Origin: Streptomyces sp. HB132
Lineage (GTDB): Bacteria; Actinomycetota; Actinomycetes; Streptomycetales; Streptomycetaceae
Assembly (NCBI RefSeq): GCF_016909575.1
Contig: NZ_JAFBGA010000002.1
Span: forward strand, 372,001 to 436,000
DNA length: 64,000 bases
Direction of reading: 5' to 3'
The translations under genes and the position numbers were made by a program. Position 1 is the stretch's first letter, and the number at the start of each line of letters is the position of its first letter. Under the pieces are notes generated by a model, which searched no databases, had not been told where the DNA came from, and was given only the letters and a program-made list of their open reading frames with translations. Below, one piece after another: positions 38,044 to 46,680 of this stretch.

Positions 38044-39030
38044 TCAGCCCGTCTGCGCCGCCAGGAGGATCTTGCCGATGTGGCTGCTGGACTCCATCAG
38101 CCGGTGGGCCTCGGCCGCCTCCGCCATCGGCATCGTTCGGTCCACGACGGGCCGGACGACGCCGTCGGCGAGCAGCGGCCACACGTGCTCACGCACCGCC
38201 GCGATGATCGCGGCCTTCTCCGCGAGTGGCCGCGCGCGCAGCGAGGTCGCCGTGACTGCGGCCCGCTTGCTCAGCAGGGCACCCAGGTTCAGCTCTCCCT
38301 TGGCTCCGCCCTGGAGGCCGATGATGGCGAGACGGCCGTTCACCGCCAGTGCCCGTACGTTCCGGTCCAGGTACTTCGCCCCGACGATGTCGAGGATCAC
38401 GTCCGCCCCCGCACCGTCCGTCGCCTTGCGGAGCTCTTCGACGAAGTCCTGCTCGCGGTAGTCGATGAGGAAGTCGGCGCCGAGTTCCTGACAACGCGCC
38501 AGCTTCTCGGGGCCTCCCGCGGTCACCGCGACGCGCGCGCCGACGGCCTTGGCGAGCTGGATCGCCATCGTGCCGATCCCGCTGGACCCGCCGTGGACCA
38601 GAAGGGTCTCACCGGGGCGCAGGTGGGCAACCATGAAGACGTTGGACCAGACCGTCGCGGTCACTTCGGGCAGCGCTGCGGCCTGCGTCAGGTCCACGCC
38701 GTCGGGCACGGGCAGCAACTGCCCGGCCGGCACAGCGACCTTCTCGGCGTATCCGCCGCCCGCGAGCAGTCCGCACACCTCGTCGCCCACGGACCACCCG
38801 GTCACCCCGGGGCCGAGTGCCGCGACGCGGCCGGCGCACTCCAGACCGGGGTAGGGGGAGGCACCGGGGGGAGGGTTGTAGAAGCCCTGCCGCTGGAGGA
38901 CATCGGCCCTGTTGACAGCGCTGGACACGACCTCGACGAGAACTTCGCCCTCGCCTGGTACGGGATCGGGGACCTCGGCCCATACGAGCGCTTCGGGGCC
39001 GCCGGGTTCGGGGATCGTGATCGCATACAT
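38044..39030 (-). CDS. NAD(P)H-quinone oxidoreductase, PIG3-like MDR family
   Basis: 328 residues, medium-chain dehydrogenase/reductase fold without zinc. GroES-like N-terminal domain (about 1-125) and Rossmann domain (about 125-270) with HGGSSGIGTMAIQLAKAVGARV. The Ala/Gly/Ser-rich turn suits NADPH. The N-terminal MYAITIPEPGGPEAL is typical of the PIG3 branch of quinone oxidoreductases, cytosolic enzymes that reduce quinones and reactive carbonyls. It stands as a single gene. Confidence 0.92.
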   Translation of the reverse strand: MYAITIPEPGGPEALVWAEVPDPVPGEGEVLVEVVSSAVNRADVLQRQGFYNPPPGASPYPGLECAGRVAALGPGVTGWSVGDEVCGLLAGGGYAEKVAVPAGQLLPVPDGVDLTQAAALPEVTATVWSNVFMVAHLRPGETLLVHGGSSGIGTMAIQLAKAVGARVAVTAGGPEKLARCQELGADFLIDYREQDFVEELRKATDGAGADVILDIVGAKYLDRNVRALAVNGRLAIIGLQGGAKGELNLGALLSKRAAVTATSLRARPLAEKAAIIAAVREHVWPLLADGVVRPVVDRTMPMAEAAEAHRLMESSSHIGKILLAAQTG

Positions 39031-39119
39031 GGCCGCGAGGCTACTCCGTACACCGTCCCGGACGCGGGCTGACCTGGCTGCGCCGCGCCCGGTTGCTGCG
39101 CTGAGCCCTGGTCCTGTCC

Positions 39120-40223
39120 TCAGGACCGCTGGTTGGGCTGCTGGGGATGGCTCGTCGGCGAGGTGTGCAGCGGTGAGGCCCGCACGATCGTGATCACCCG
39201 GTCAGTCAGTTGCAGGGGACTGGCCGCCGGATCGTCGTAACCGAGGAGCCGGTGGCCACGCAGAACACTGACCACCAGGTCGTCGGTCTCCCGGACGTTC
39301 CTGCCCACCTCGGCCTTTATCACCGGCCGTTCGACCAGGTCGAGTCCGCTGCCCTGCTGGATCAGGTCCTCCATCACCGTGCCGGCACTGGGACTGAGGA
39401 CGGACAGCCCGAGCAGACGGCCCGCAGCGCTCGCACTGGTGATCACGGCATCGGCGCCGGACTGCCGCAGCAGTGGCGCGTTCTCCTCCTCGCGCACGGC
39501 CGCCACGATCTTCGCGCCCCGATTGAGCTGACGCGCGGTCAAGGCGACAAGTACGGCGGTGTCATCGCGCTGGGTGGCGATGATGATCTGACGAGCCTTC
39601 TGAAGTTCGGCTCGCAACAGCACATCGCTGCGCGTCGCGTCACCCAGCACACCGACGAATCCTTCGGCGTTGGCGGCTTCGATCACCTTGCCGGCCGGGT
39701 CGACGATGACGATCTGGTCCTTCTTCAGGCCGGTGGCACAGAGCGTCTGGATCGCCGATCGGCCCTTCGTGCCGAACCCGACGACCACGGTGTGTTCACG
39801 CAAGTTGCTTCTCCAACGGTTCAGCCGAAAGTCCTCCCGGGTCCGTTCCGTCAGGACCTCAAGGGTGGTACCGACCAGGATGATCAGGAAGAGCACGCGC
39901 AGCGGGGTCACCAGCACCACGTTCACGAGCCGGGCAGGGTCGCTGTACGGGACGATGTCGCCGTAGCCGGTCGTCGACAGCGTGACTGTGGCGTAGTAGA
40001 CGGCGTCGAGGAAGTCGACCTTGTTGTCGGCGTTGTCGTGGTACCCGCTCCGGTCGGCCCAGACGATGAACACCGTGGCGGCCAGCACCGTGAGAGCCAT
40101 CGCCAATCGCTTGGCGACCTGACGCAGCGGCCTGTCGACCACCCGACGGGGCAGAAGTACCCGGGTCGGGACGACATGTTCGTCCGCACGCCTGGCCATT
40201 GCGTCGTGGCCGGGAAGTTTCAC
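39120..40223 (-). CDS. Two-helix potassium channel with RCK (TrkA-N/TrkA-C) domain
   Basis: 367 residues. Membrane helix 1 (about 40-58), a pore loop with selectivity filter TTGYGD (about 85-90), helix 2 (about 103-122), then an RCK domain with the nucleotide fold VVVGFGTKGRSAIQTL (about 143-158) and a TrkA-C-like end. It is a ligand-gated K+ channel of the MthK type. The start is set at GTG 40223: GGAAGGG lies 8 bases upstream and the codon overlaps the moeA stop as GTGA, so translation is coupled to moeA. The overlap lies inside a parS site. ATG at 40199 is an alternative. Confidence 0.85.
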   Translation of the reverse strand: MKLPGHDAMARRADEHVVPTRVLLPRRVVDRPLRQVAKRLAMALTVLAATVFIVWADRSGYHDNADNKVDFLDAVYYATVTLSTTGYGDIVPYSDPARLVNVVLVTPLRVLFLIILVGTTLEVLTERTREDFRLNRWRSNLREHTVVVGFGTKGRSAIQTLCATGLKKDQIVIVDPAGKVIEAANAEGFVGVLGDATRSDVLLRAELQKARQIIIATQRDDTAVLVALTARQLNRGAKIVAAVREEENAPLLRQSGADAVITSASAAGRLLGLSVLSPSAGTVMEDLIQQGSGLDLVERPVIKAEVGRNVRETDDLVVSVLRGHRLLGYDDPAASPLQLTDRVITIVRASPLHTSPTSHPQQPNQRS

Positions 40224-40230
40224 GTGAAAC
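40217..40230. other. parS: parS site within the moeA/K+ channel junction
   Basis: GTTTCACGTGAAAC, a perfect match. On the minus strand it encodes the last moeA codons and stop, and contains the GTG start of the channel gene. Confidence 0.85.
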
Positions 40231-41857
40231 ACCCTTCCGTCCACGGCGATGCCGAGGCCCACGGTAGATCGAGGATCTCCACCTCGGTGCCGGACCGTAC
40301 CCCGCCGGGCGGCACCACGGCCAGCCCGTCCGCGGCGGCCATCCCCCGGAGCATGGCGGGGCCGTTGTAATGGAGGGGCACGACGCCTTCCTCGCGATGG
40401 ACCACGGGGATCAGCCGGGTGTCATGCGGGTGCCCGTGCACCTCTTCGTGGACGGGTGCGCCGTAGCGGTCCTGGGCGGGCCTGCCTGCGAGTCCCCGCA
40501 GCAGGGGCTCGGCCAGCGTCAGCAGCCCGGACACCGCAGCGAGGGGGTTGCCGGGCAGGCCCACGAGGCAAGGGCCACCCGCGGCGAGTCGCGCCAGCAG
40601 CATCGGATGACCGGGACGCACAGCCACCCCGTCGACCAGCAGCTCGGCTCCGATGCCGGCGAGGACCGGGTGGACATGGTCCACCGGGCCGGATGCCGTC
40701 CCACCCGTGGTGAGGATGAGATCGGCATCGGACGAGATGAGAGCTTGACGGAGCGCCTCGGCGTCATCGCCGAGGCGCCTGGGCTCGGCGACCTCAGCCC
40801 CCAGAGCGCGGAGCCAAGGGGCCAGCATGGGGCCGAGCGCGTCCCTGATCAGCCCTTCCCGTGGGAGCCCCGCGGTGAGGAGCTCGTCACCGAGGACGAA
40901 GACGTCCACGCGGGGGCGCGGTGCGGCCACGAGGGCGTCGTAACCCGCGGCAGCCGCCAGTCCGAGAACGGGCGGAGTCACCACGGTTCCCACGGGGAGG
41001 AGTTCGTCACCGGACCGGCATTCCTGGCCCCGGGGCCGAATGTCCTGGCCGGGGAGGACTTCACGGGTGGCGTGCAGCAGACCCTTGGCCTCGTCGTAGC
41101 GTGCGTGCTCGCTGCGGATGACGGCGGTGGCATCCGCCGGTAGGCGTGCGCCGGTTGCGATCCGGAGGGCTTGACCGTCCGGCAGCGGTTCCGACGCACC
41201 GCGCCCGGCGAGCAGCCCTTCGCCCTCCCGCACTGCCCAGGGGCCCGGCCCCGCGACAGCCCAGCCGTCCATCGCCGAGGTGTCGAACGGCGGCAGATCG
41301 GTGAGCGCGACAACGGCCTCGACCAGGACATGCCCGAGAGCCCGGTCCAGAGGGAGCCGGTGGGCGCCCAGCGGAGCAGCACGACCGAGACGCTCGGCCA
41401 GGGCATGTGCGTCCGCCCAGGCGGTGGCCCTTACCCGGTGGGCGCCCGAAGAGGAGGGGTCACGTCGAGCCGACGAGGCACCGTGTCGGCTGGAAGGGCC
41501 CGCAGGTGCCGGGCCGCCCGGCCCACCCGAGGCCGGGTCAGGGGAACCCGGTGGCGGGGAGCCTGGAGTGCGGGAGCCGGGGGTGGGGAAACCCGATGGC
41601 GGGGAGCCTGGAGTGCGGGAGCCGGGGGTGGGGGTGGTGTGCGTGTCCGGCTCTGTCGGCGTCGGCGAGGAAGCCGAAGTCGCCATGCCGGACGGATCCC
41701 GCGGGGCATGCCCCGCCGGCGGCTGACGTCCGACGAGGGCCAGTGCCTGTTCGACGGCCCGTTCCTCCTCGGCCGCCCGTTCCTCCTCGGCCGCCCGCGC
41801 CTCTTCGGCCGCCCGTTTCTCTTCGGCCGCCCGCGCTTCGCCTCGGGGCGCGGTCAT
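40220..41857 (-). CDS. moeA: Molybdopterin molybdenumtransferase MoeA with long N-terminal extension
   Basis: 545 residues; MoeA proteins are usually about 410. The C-terminal 400 residues are canonical: LPPFDTSAMDGWAVAG, then PRGQECRSGDELLPVGT, TTGGTASGPVDHVHPVL and VGLPGNPLAAVSG. The enzyme inserts molybdate into adenylylated molybdopterin. The first about 140 residues are extra: an Ala/Glu-rich (RAAEEE) repeat likely to be helical, and Pro/Gly/Ser repeats of 15 residues. Its ATG overlaps the stop of the MobA-like gene (ATGA, 41857-41854). The order MobA-like, MoeA, K+ channel forms one coupled operon. Confidence 0.92.
   Translation of the reverse strand: MTAPRGEARAAEEKRAAEEARAAEEERAAEEERAVEQALALVGRQPPAGHAPRDPSGMATSASSPTPTEPDTHTTPTPGSRTPGSPPSGFPTPGSRTPGSPPPGSPDPASGGPGGPAPAGPSSRHGASSARRDPSSSGAHRVRATAWADAHALAERLGRAAPLGAHRLPLDRALGHVLVEAVVALTDLPPFDTSAMDGWAVAGPGPWAVREGEGLLAGRGASEPLPDGQALRIATGARLPADATAVIRSEHARYDEAKGLLHATREVLPGQDIRPRGQECRSGDELLPVGTVVTPPVLGLAAAAGYDALVAAPRPRVDVFVLGDELLTAGLPREGLIRDALGPMLAPWLRALGAEVAEPRRLGDDAEALRQALISSDADLILTTGGTASGPVDHVHPVLAGIGAELLVDGVAVRPGHPMLLARLAAGGPCLVGLPGNPLAAVSGLLTLAEPLLRGLAGRPAQDRYGAPVHEEVHGHPHDTRLIPVVHREEGVVPLHYNGPAMLRGMAAADGLAVVPPGGVRSGTEVEILDLPWASASPWTEGCFT
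41537..41640 (-). repeat. 45-bp in-frame tandem repeat in moeA
   Basis: A 45-base unit starting GGCGGGGAGCC on the plus strand occurs at 41553 and 41598 with few changes; a partial unit lies before it. It encodes TPGSRTPGSPPSGFP-type repeats in the N-terminal extension. Confidence 0.8.
41761..41832 (-). repeat. Four 18-bp in-frame repeats in moeA
   Basis: Four copies of an 18-base unit (consensus GTTCCTCCTCGGCCGCCC, plus strand) encode RAAEEE-like hexads near the MoeA N-terminus, predicted as a charged helix. Confidence 0.8.
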
Positions 41858-42729
41858 GGCGCACCGGGACCGCTGCCCGCCTCCGTTTCCTCCTCCCACC
41901 GGAGCGCGAGGGCAGTGGCCTTGCGAGAGACTTCGGCCACCGCCTCAGCCGCGGCCTCCGGGCTCTTGCCGCTGCTGGCCATCGCCGCCGCGTACCCCAC
42001 CAGGAAGGTGGTCAGCGGCGCGGCCGGCCGGGCGACACCGTGCGCGGCATCACGGGCGAGGTCGAGCAGGACGTCGGTGTCGACGTCGAGTTCGATGCCC
42101 AGTTCGTTCTTGACTGCGGTGATCCATTCGTCCAGCACGGTCCCATGCTCCCTGATCCGCGTCCTGGCGGCAGCAATGTCTTCCCAGGTGTCGCAGTCGA
42201 ACGAGGCGAGCGGACCGGCCTGCACGCGTGCAAGATCCAGCTCGGCCGTCAGCAACCGCAGCGGGAGACCGGCGAGGCTGCCGTACTCGGTGGCGAGAAG
42301 GGCGAGCTCACGGCGCAGGGGCTCGGCACGGTAGACGGCGACCAGCGGCTGGTCCCGGCCGTCCGGATCCGTACACAGAGCGCCCTCGCGGGCGTCCGAA
42401 TCCGCTGCGGCGAGCAACGCGCGCACGGTCTCCTCCCCCAGGAACGGCAGATCCGCTGAGAGCACCAGGACGCTCTCCGCATCCGTGTGACGTACGCCCG
42501 CCCCGAGCGCGGCCAAGGGGCCTCCGCCCGCAGGCACTTCCCGCGCCCAGGTGACGGGGCGCACGGTGGGTCTGCGCCCGCCCACCACCACGGTGTGCCC
42601 GGCTTCGGCGCAGACGGCGAGCACCCTGTCGAGCAGTGCACGGCCGCCCACGCGAAGCCCTGGCTTGTCGGCTCCCCCGAGGCGTTTCGCAGCCCCTCCG
42701 GCAAGAACGATGGCGTCATACGCGGTCAT
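41854..42729 (-). CDS. MobA-like nucleotidyltransferase fused to a DUF6457-type domain
   Basis: 291 residues. The N-terminal domain (about 1-190) is a MobA-like NTP transferase with LAGGAAKRLGGADKP at 8-22, an Asp-based metal site in VLVLSADLPFLG, and RDQPLVAVYRAEPL. The C-terminal about 85 residues (DEWITAVKNELGIELDVDTDVLLDLARDAAHG onward) match a small helical domain found with this protein in streptomycetes. MobA attaches GMP to the molybdenum cofactor. Coupling to moeA supports a cofactor role. ATG at 42729 is chosen. Confidence 0.85.
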   Translation of the reverse strand: MTAYDAIVLAGGAAKRLGGADKPGLRVGGRALLDRVLAVCAEAGHTVVVGGRRPTVRPVTWAREVPAGGGPLAALGAGVRHTDAESVLVLSADLPFLGEETVRALLAAADSDAREGALCTDPDGRDQPLVAVYRAEPLRRELALLATEYGSLAGLPLRLLTAELDLARVQAGPLASFDCDTWEDIAAARTRIREHGTVLDEWITAVKNELGIELDVDTDVLLDLARDAAHGVARPAAPLTTFLVGYAAAMASSGKSPEAAAEAVAEVSRKATALALRWEEETEAGSGPGAP

Positions 42730-42821
42730 GCCCCCGAGTATGCGGGCCACCCGCCCAGGACGGTCCCCCGGGGACCGAAGTCACGAGAACCACGGGACGG
42801 GGCCGATCCAGGACGATCCCA

Positions 42822-44279
42822 CTACAGCGTGCGCAGCAGCATCACCGGCTGTTCCACACAGTCGGCCACGAACCTCAGGAAGCCTCCCGCCGTGCCGCCG
42901 TCGCAGACCCGGTGATCGAAGGTGAGCGAGAGCTGTACGACGTGGCGGACCGCCAGCTCACCCTCGTGCACCCAGGGCTTGGGCATGATCCGTCCGACTC
43001 CGAGCATGGCCGCTTCCGGATGGTTGATGATCGGAGTCGACCCGTCGACACCGAACACGCCGTAGTTGTTCAGGGTGAACGTCCCCCCGGTGAGCTGCGC
43101 CGGGGTCAGCTTCCCGTCGCGGGCCGCCTCCGTCAGCCGGGCGATCTCCGCCCCGATCGACTCCGCGTTCCGCGTATGGGCGTCCCGGACCACCGGAACG
43201 ACCAGGCCACGCTCCGTCTGTGCGGCGAAGCCCAGGTGGACTCCGGGCAGCCGAACGATCTCCCGCGCGTCGGCGTCCACGGTCGAGTTGAGCTCGGGGA
43301 ACCGCGCCAGAGCCGCCGTGCAGATTCGAGCCAGCAGGGCGAGCACCGACACCTTCGGCCCCGCGGCAGGACCGCCGGCCGCGTTCATCGCGGACCGCGC
43401 CGCCATCAGCTCGGTGGCGTCGGCATCGACCCAGCAGGTGGCATCCGGGATCTCACGCCGACTGCGCGACAGCTTCTCGGCGACCGCGCCCCGGACCCCG
43501 CGCAGCGGGATCCGCTCGGCAGACGGGACGGGCTCCGGCCCGGCCTGCGGGACTGCGTCCGCGGGCGCCTCGTCCGCGGCCTTGATCGCGTACTCCACAT
43601 CGGTACGCAGGATCAGTCCGTCCCGCCCTGTACCGACGACGTGCCGGAGGTCCAGCCCGTGCTGCCGCGCCAGTTTCCGGACCAGTGGGGAGATGACGGC
43701 GACAGGTCCCTGCGGCTCCTCCACGCCGAGCGCCGATGCCCTGGCCGACGTCTTGGCCGAGACCGGTGCCGCAGCCGAGTCCGGAACGGCGCTCGTGGCC
43801 CGTGCCGCAGTCGCGACCGATGCCACGGTCGCGCCCGGATCCGGATCCGAGACCGGATTCGCGGCTGAGACCGGTGCCGCGGTGGTGGCCGAGACAGGAG
43901 CGGGCCTGACCCGGCGTCTGCGCGCCGCCGGTGCGCCCGTGCCGTAACCGACCAGCACGTTGCCGGACGACTCGTCCTCCGCGCCGCCGCCCGCGGACCC
44001 GCCGGAAGCCGCGTGCCCCGTCACCGGCTCCGCCGATCCGACAGCAACGGTCAACAGCGGTGCGCCGACCGGAAGCTCCAGGCCTTCCTCGCCGTATCGC
44101 GCCGTCACCACACCCCCGTACGGGCAGGGGACCTCAACCATGGCCTTGGCCGTCTCGACCTCGACGACGGGCTGGTCGACTGCCACGACGTCGCCGACCT
44201 CAACCAGCCAGCGCACGATCTCGGCCTCGGTCAGCCCCTCGCCCAGGTCCGGCAGCTTGAATTCGAGCACCTTCGCCAT
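42822..44279 (-). CDS. bkdC: Branched-chain 2-oxoacid dehydrogenase E2, copy 2
   Basis: 485 residues. Lipoyl domain (about 3-80) with Lys45 in VETAKAMVEV; an Ala/Val/Ser-rich linker (about 110-235) much longer than in copy 1, with quasi-repeats of AAPVSA type; E3-binding segment VRKLARQHGLDLRHVVGTG; catalytic domain with TFDHRVCDG near the end. The Cys in this motif differs from copy 1 (RLVDG). Its ATG overlaps the E1beta stop by one base (TGATG). Last gene of operon 2. Confidence 0.92.
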   Translation of the reverse strand: MAKVLEFKLPDLGEGLTEAEIVRWLVEVGDVVAVDQPVVEVETAKAMVEVPCPYGGVVTARYGEEGLELPVGAPLLTVAVGSAEPVTGHAASGGSAGGGAEDESSGNVLVGYGTGAPAARRRRVRPAPVSATTAAPVSAANPVSDPDPGATVASVATAARATSAVPDSAAAPVSAKTSARASALGVEEPQGPVAVISPLVRKLARQHGLDLRHVVGTGRDGLILRTDVEYAIKAADEAPADAVPQAGPEPVPSAERIPLRGVRGAVAEKLSRSRREIPDATCWVDADATELMAARSAMNAAGGPAAGPKVSVLALLARICTAALARFPELNSTVDADAREIVRLPGVHLGFAAQTERGLVVPVVRDAHTRNAESIGAEIARLTEAARDGKLTPAQLTGGTFTLNNYGVFGVDGSTPIINHPEAAMLGVGRIMPKPWVHEGELAVRHVVQLSLTFDHRVCDGGTAGGFLRFVADCVEQPVMLLRTL

Positions 44280-45310
44280 CAGCTCTCGGCCTCCCACTGA
44301 AGACGGGCGACCGCGTCGAGCACACGGTCCACACCCGGCAGATGGTGCCGCTCCTGCATCGGCGGCGGATAGGGAATGTCGAACCCGGCGACGCGCAGGA
44401 CCGGTGCCTCCAGATGATGGAAGCACCGCTCCGTGACGCGAGCCGCGATCTCACCGCCCGGGCCGCCGAAACCGGACGACTCGTGGACGACCACCGCGCG
44501 GCCCGTGCGGCGGACCGACGCGGCGACGGTCTCGTCGTCGAAGGGAACCAGCGAGCGCAGGTCGACCACTTCGAGGTCCCATCCCTCGGCCGTCGCCGCC
44601 TCGGCCGCCTCCAGGCACACCGGAAGCGACGGTCCGTAGGTGATCAAGGTTGCGCTGCGCCCGGAGCGCCGGACCACGGCACGCCCGATGGGCTCGACCG
44701 GGGCCGGCGCATCCGGTGACCAGTCGGCCTTGGACCAGTAGAGCCTCTTCGGTTCCAGGAAGACCACCGGATCGTCTGAGGCGATCGACTCCCTCAACAG
44801 CCCGTACGCGTCGTCGACCGTGGCGGGCATGACCACGTGCAGGCCGGGCGTCGCCATGTAGTAAGCCTCCGAGGAGTCGCTGTGGTGCTCGACCCCTCCG
44901 ATCCCACCGCCGTACGGCACGCGCACCGTGATCGGGAGCGGCATGGCGCCCCCCGTTCGGTTCCGCATCTTGGCGACGTGGCTGACCAGCTGCTCGAACG
45001 CTGGATACGCGAAGGCGTCGAACTGCATCTCCACCACGGGCCGCAGCCCGTACATCGCCATGCCCACGGCCGCGCCGAGGATCCCCGCCTCGGCCAGTGG
45101 CGTGTCCGTGCAGCGCTCGTCGCCGAACTCCTTCGCCAAGCCGTCGGTGACGCGGAAGACGCCACCGAGTGTCCCGACGTCCTCACCGAGGACGTGCACC
45201 GTCGGGTCCTCGGCCATCGAGTCGCGCAACGCCCGCCCCAGGGCCTGTGCCATCGTGGCCGGCTTGGCCCGGCCGGTCCTCCCACCGGCCGTCGCCGTGA
45301 CGGTGCTCAT
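44279..45310 (-). CDS. bkdB: Branched-chain 2-oxoacid dehydrogenase E1 beta, copy 2
   Basis: 343 residues, E1beta fold with VLGEDVGTLGGVFRVTDGL, PYGGGIGGVEHHSDSSEAYY and a C-terminal VVDLRSLVPFDDETV domain. An N-terminal extension of about 20 residues (MSTVTATAGGRTGRAKPATM) distinguishes it from copy 1. ATG at 45310 overlaps the E1alpha stop (ATGA), so expression is coupled through the operon. It works with E1alpha to decarboxylate branched 2-oxoacids. Confidence 0.93.
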   Translation of the reverse strand: MSTVTATAGGRTGRAKPATMAQALGRALRDSMAEDPTVHVLGEDVGTLGGVFRVTDGLAKEFGDERCTDTPLAEAGILGAAVGMAMYGLRPVVEMQFDAFAYPAFEQLVSHVAKMRNRTGGAMPLPITVRVPYGGGIGGVEHHSDSSEAYYMATPGLHVVMPATVDDAYGLLRESIASDDPVVFLEPKRLYWSKADWSPDAPAPVEPIGRAVVRRSGRSATLITYGPSLPVCLEAAEAATAEGWDLEVVDLRSLVPFDDETVAASVRRTGRAVVVHESSGFGGPGGEIAARVTERCFHHLEAPVLRVAGFDIPYPPPMQERHHLPGVDRVLDAVARLQWEAES

Positions 45311-46470
45311 CGCCCCTCCTCCGCGCCGCTCTCGTCGTGCGGGCCGTGCTCGGCGTCCAGCTCGCCCCGCAGCCGTGCCGCCTGCTCCCGCAACTGCCCG
45401 GTCTGCTCCTCGTAGACATGGGCGAAGAGGTCCATGGGGTCGAGCACCGGATCGGCGTTCATCTGCTCCCGCAGCCTCTCCGCCATACGTTCCGCCGCCT
45501 CCCGCACCGTCTTGATGCCGTCCTCGTCCAGCAGCCCGCGCCCGGTCAGCTCCCGCTCGAGAAGCACGATCGGGTCGTGCGCGCGCCACGCCTCCACCTC
45601 GCTGTCGCCGCGGTATCGGGTGGCGTCGTCGGCGTTGGTGTGGGCGTCCATCCGGTAGGTGACCGCCTCGACGAGCGTCGGCCCCTCCCCCCGCCTGGCC
45701 CGGGCCACAGCTTCGCTCAGCACCTGGTGCACCGCGGCCGCGTCGTTACCGTCGACCAGGCGACCTGGCATCCCGTATCCGACGGCCTTGTGGGCGAGGG
45801 ACGGCGCCGCGGTCTGCTTGGCCAGAGGCACCGAGATCGCGAAGCCGTTGTTCTGGACGAGGAACACGACCGGCGCCCGCCAGACGGCAGCGAAGTTCAA
45901 CGCCTCGTGGAAGTCGCCCTCACTCGTCCCGCCGTCGCCGACCATCGCGAGGGCGACCACGTCGTCCCCCTTGAGCCGGGCCGCGTGCGCAAGGCCCACG
46001 GCATGCGGCAACTGGGTGGCCAGCGGCGTGCACAGCGGGGCGATGCGGTGCTCACGCGGGTCGTAACCGGTGTGCCGGTCCCCTCGCAGCAGCGTCAGCG
46101 CCTCCACGGGGTCCAGGCCACGGGCCACCGCGGCGAGGGTGTCGCGATAGCTGGGAAAGAGCCAGTCACGGTCCTCCAGCACGAGCGCCGCCGCGATCTC
46201 ACAGGCCTCCTGACCGGTGCTCGACGGATACACCGCGAGCCTGCCCTGCTTGGTCAGTGCGGTGGCCTGAGCGTTGTACCGGCGACCGCGAACCAGCTCG
46301 GCGTAGAGCCTCAACAGCAGCTCGGGATCGGCACCGGCCGCCGCGTCCGTACCGAGCACGCGGAGCGGCTCCGGATCCGGGAGCAGCGGCGCGGGATCGG
46401 TGAGCGGCTTCCAGGCCGGGGGCGGCGTGGGCCTGTAGGCGGCTGCGCCGGGCAGCTCCTGGACCGTCAT
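45307..46470 (-). CDS. bkdA: Branched-chain 2-oxoacid dehydrogenase E1 alpha, copy 2
   Basis: 387 residues. Thiamine diphosphate motif GDGGTSEGDFHEALNF to VQNN (about 185-220). It shares the E1alpha fold with copy 1 but clearly differs in sequence, for example RYNAQATALTKQGRLAVYPSSTGQEA here. AGGAGGTG precedes the ATG at 46470. First gene of the operon. The upstream region has a TetR-type palindrome (46566-46579) and is shared with the divergent Lrp gene. Confidence 0.93.
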   Translation of the reverse strand: MTVQELPGAAAYRPTPPPAWKPLTDPAPLLPDPEPLRVLGTDAAAGADPELLLRLYAELVRGRRYNAQATALTKQGRLAVYPSSTGQEACEIAAALVLEDRDWLFPSYRDTLAAVARGLDPVEALTLLRGDRHTGYDPREHRIAPLCTPLATQLPHAVGLAHAARLKGDDVVALAMVGDGGTSEGDFHEALNFAAVWRAPVVFLVQNNGFAISVPLAKQTAAPSLAHKAVGYGMPGRLVDGNDAAAVHQVLSEAVARARRGEGPTLVEAVTYRMDAHTNADDATRYRGDSEVEAWRAHDPIVLLERELTGRGLLDEDGIKTVREAAERMAERLREQMNADPVLDPMDLFAHVYEEQTGQLREQAARLRGELDAEHGPHDESGAEEGR

Positions 46471-46565
46471 GACAAGCACCTCCTGGCATCGAGATACATC
46501 GAGGGGTGTCGAAATCCGCAGGAATGGCGGGGCGTGGGCAGGGCACGGTGTGGTGTGCCTCACCT

Positions 46566-46579
46566 ACCGATTGTTCGGT
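46566..46579. promoter_or_regulatory. Putative TetR (PaaR-like) operator, bkd-2/lrp region
   Basis: ACCGATTGTTCGGT, one base different from the paaN and paaA sites, about 95 bases upstream of E1alpha and 100 upstream of the Lrp gene. Fits ACCG-NN-CG-NN-CGGT except for one central base. Confidence 0.6.
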
Positions 46580-46613
46580 CGTCGGCGCAATTTGGCTACA
46601 GGCACCTCCAGCC

Positions 46614-46622
46614 TGTGGACAA
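46614..46622 (-). promoter_or_regulatory. DnaA-box sequence
   Basis: TGTGGACAA, the complement of TTGTCCACA, the preferred Streptomyces DnaA box, between bkd operon 2 and the Lrp gene. Function outside oriC is unproven. Confidence 0.4.
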
Positions 46623-46680
46623 ACGGTTCTCCACAGCCTGGGATAGGGGCAGGTCGTCCACAACAGGGAGGCGCGGGCAG

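Noticed and set aside
42636..43868. Plus-strand frame opposite the E2 gene of operon 2
   Set aside because: Low-complexity product, no motif, and the minus strand encodes a clear acyltransferase.
43870..43930. Repeats in the E2 linker as an unusual element
   Set aside because: Ala/Val/Thr-rich quasi-repeats are normal for flexible E2 linkers.
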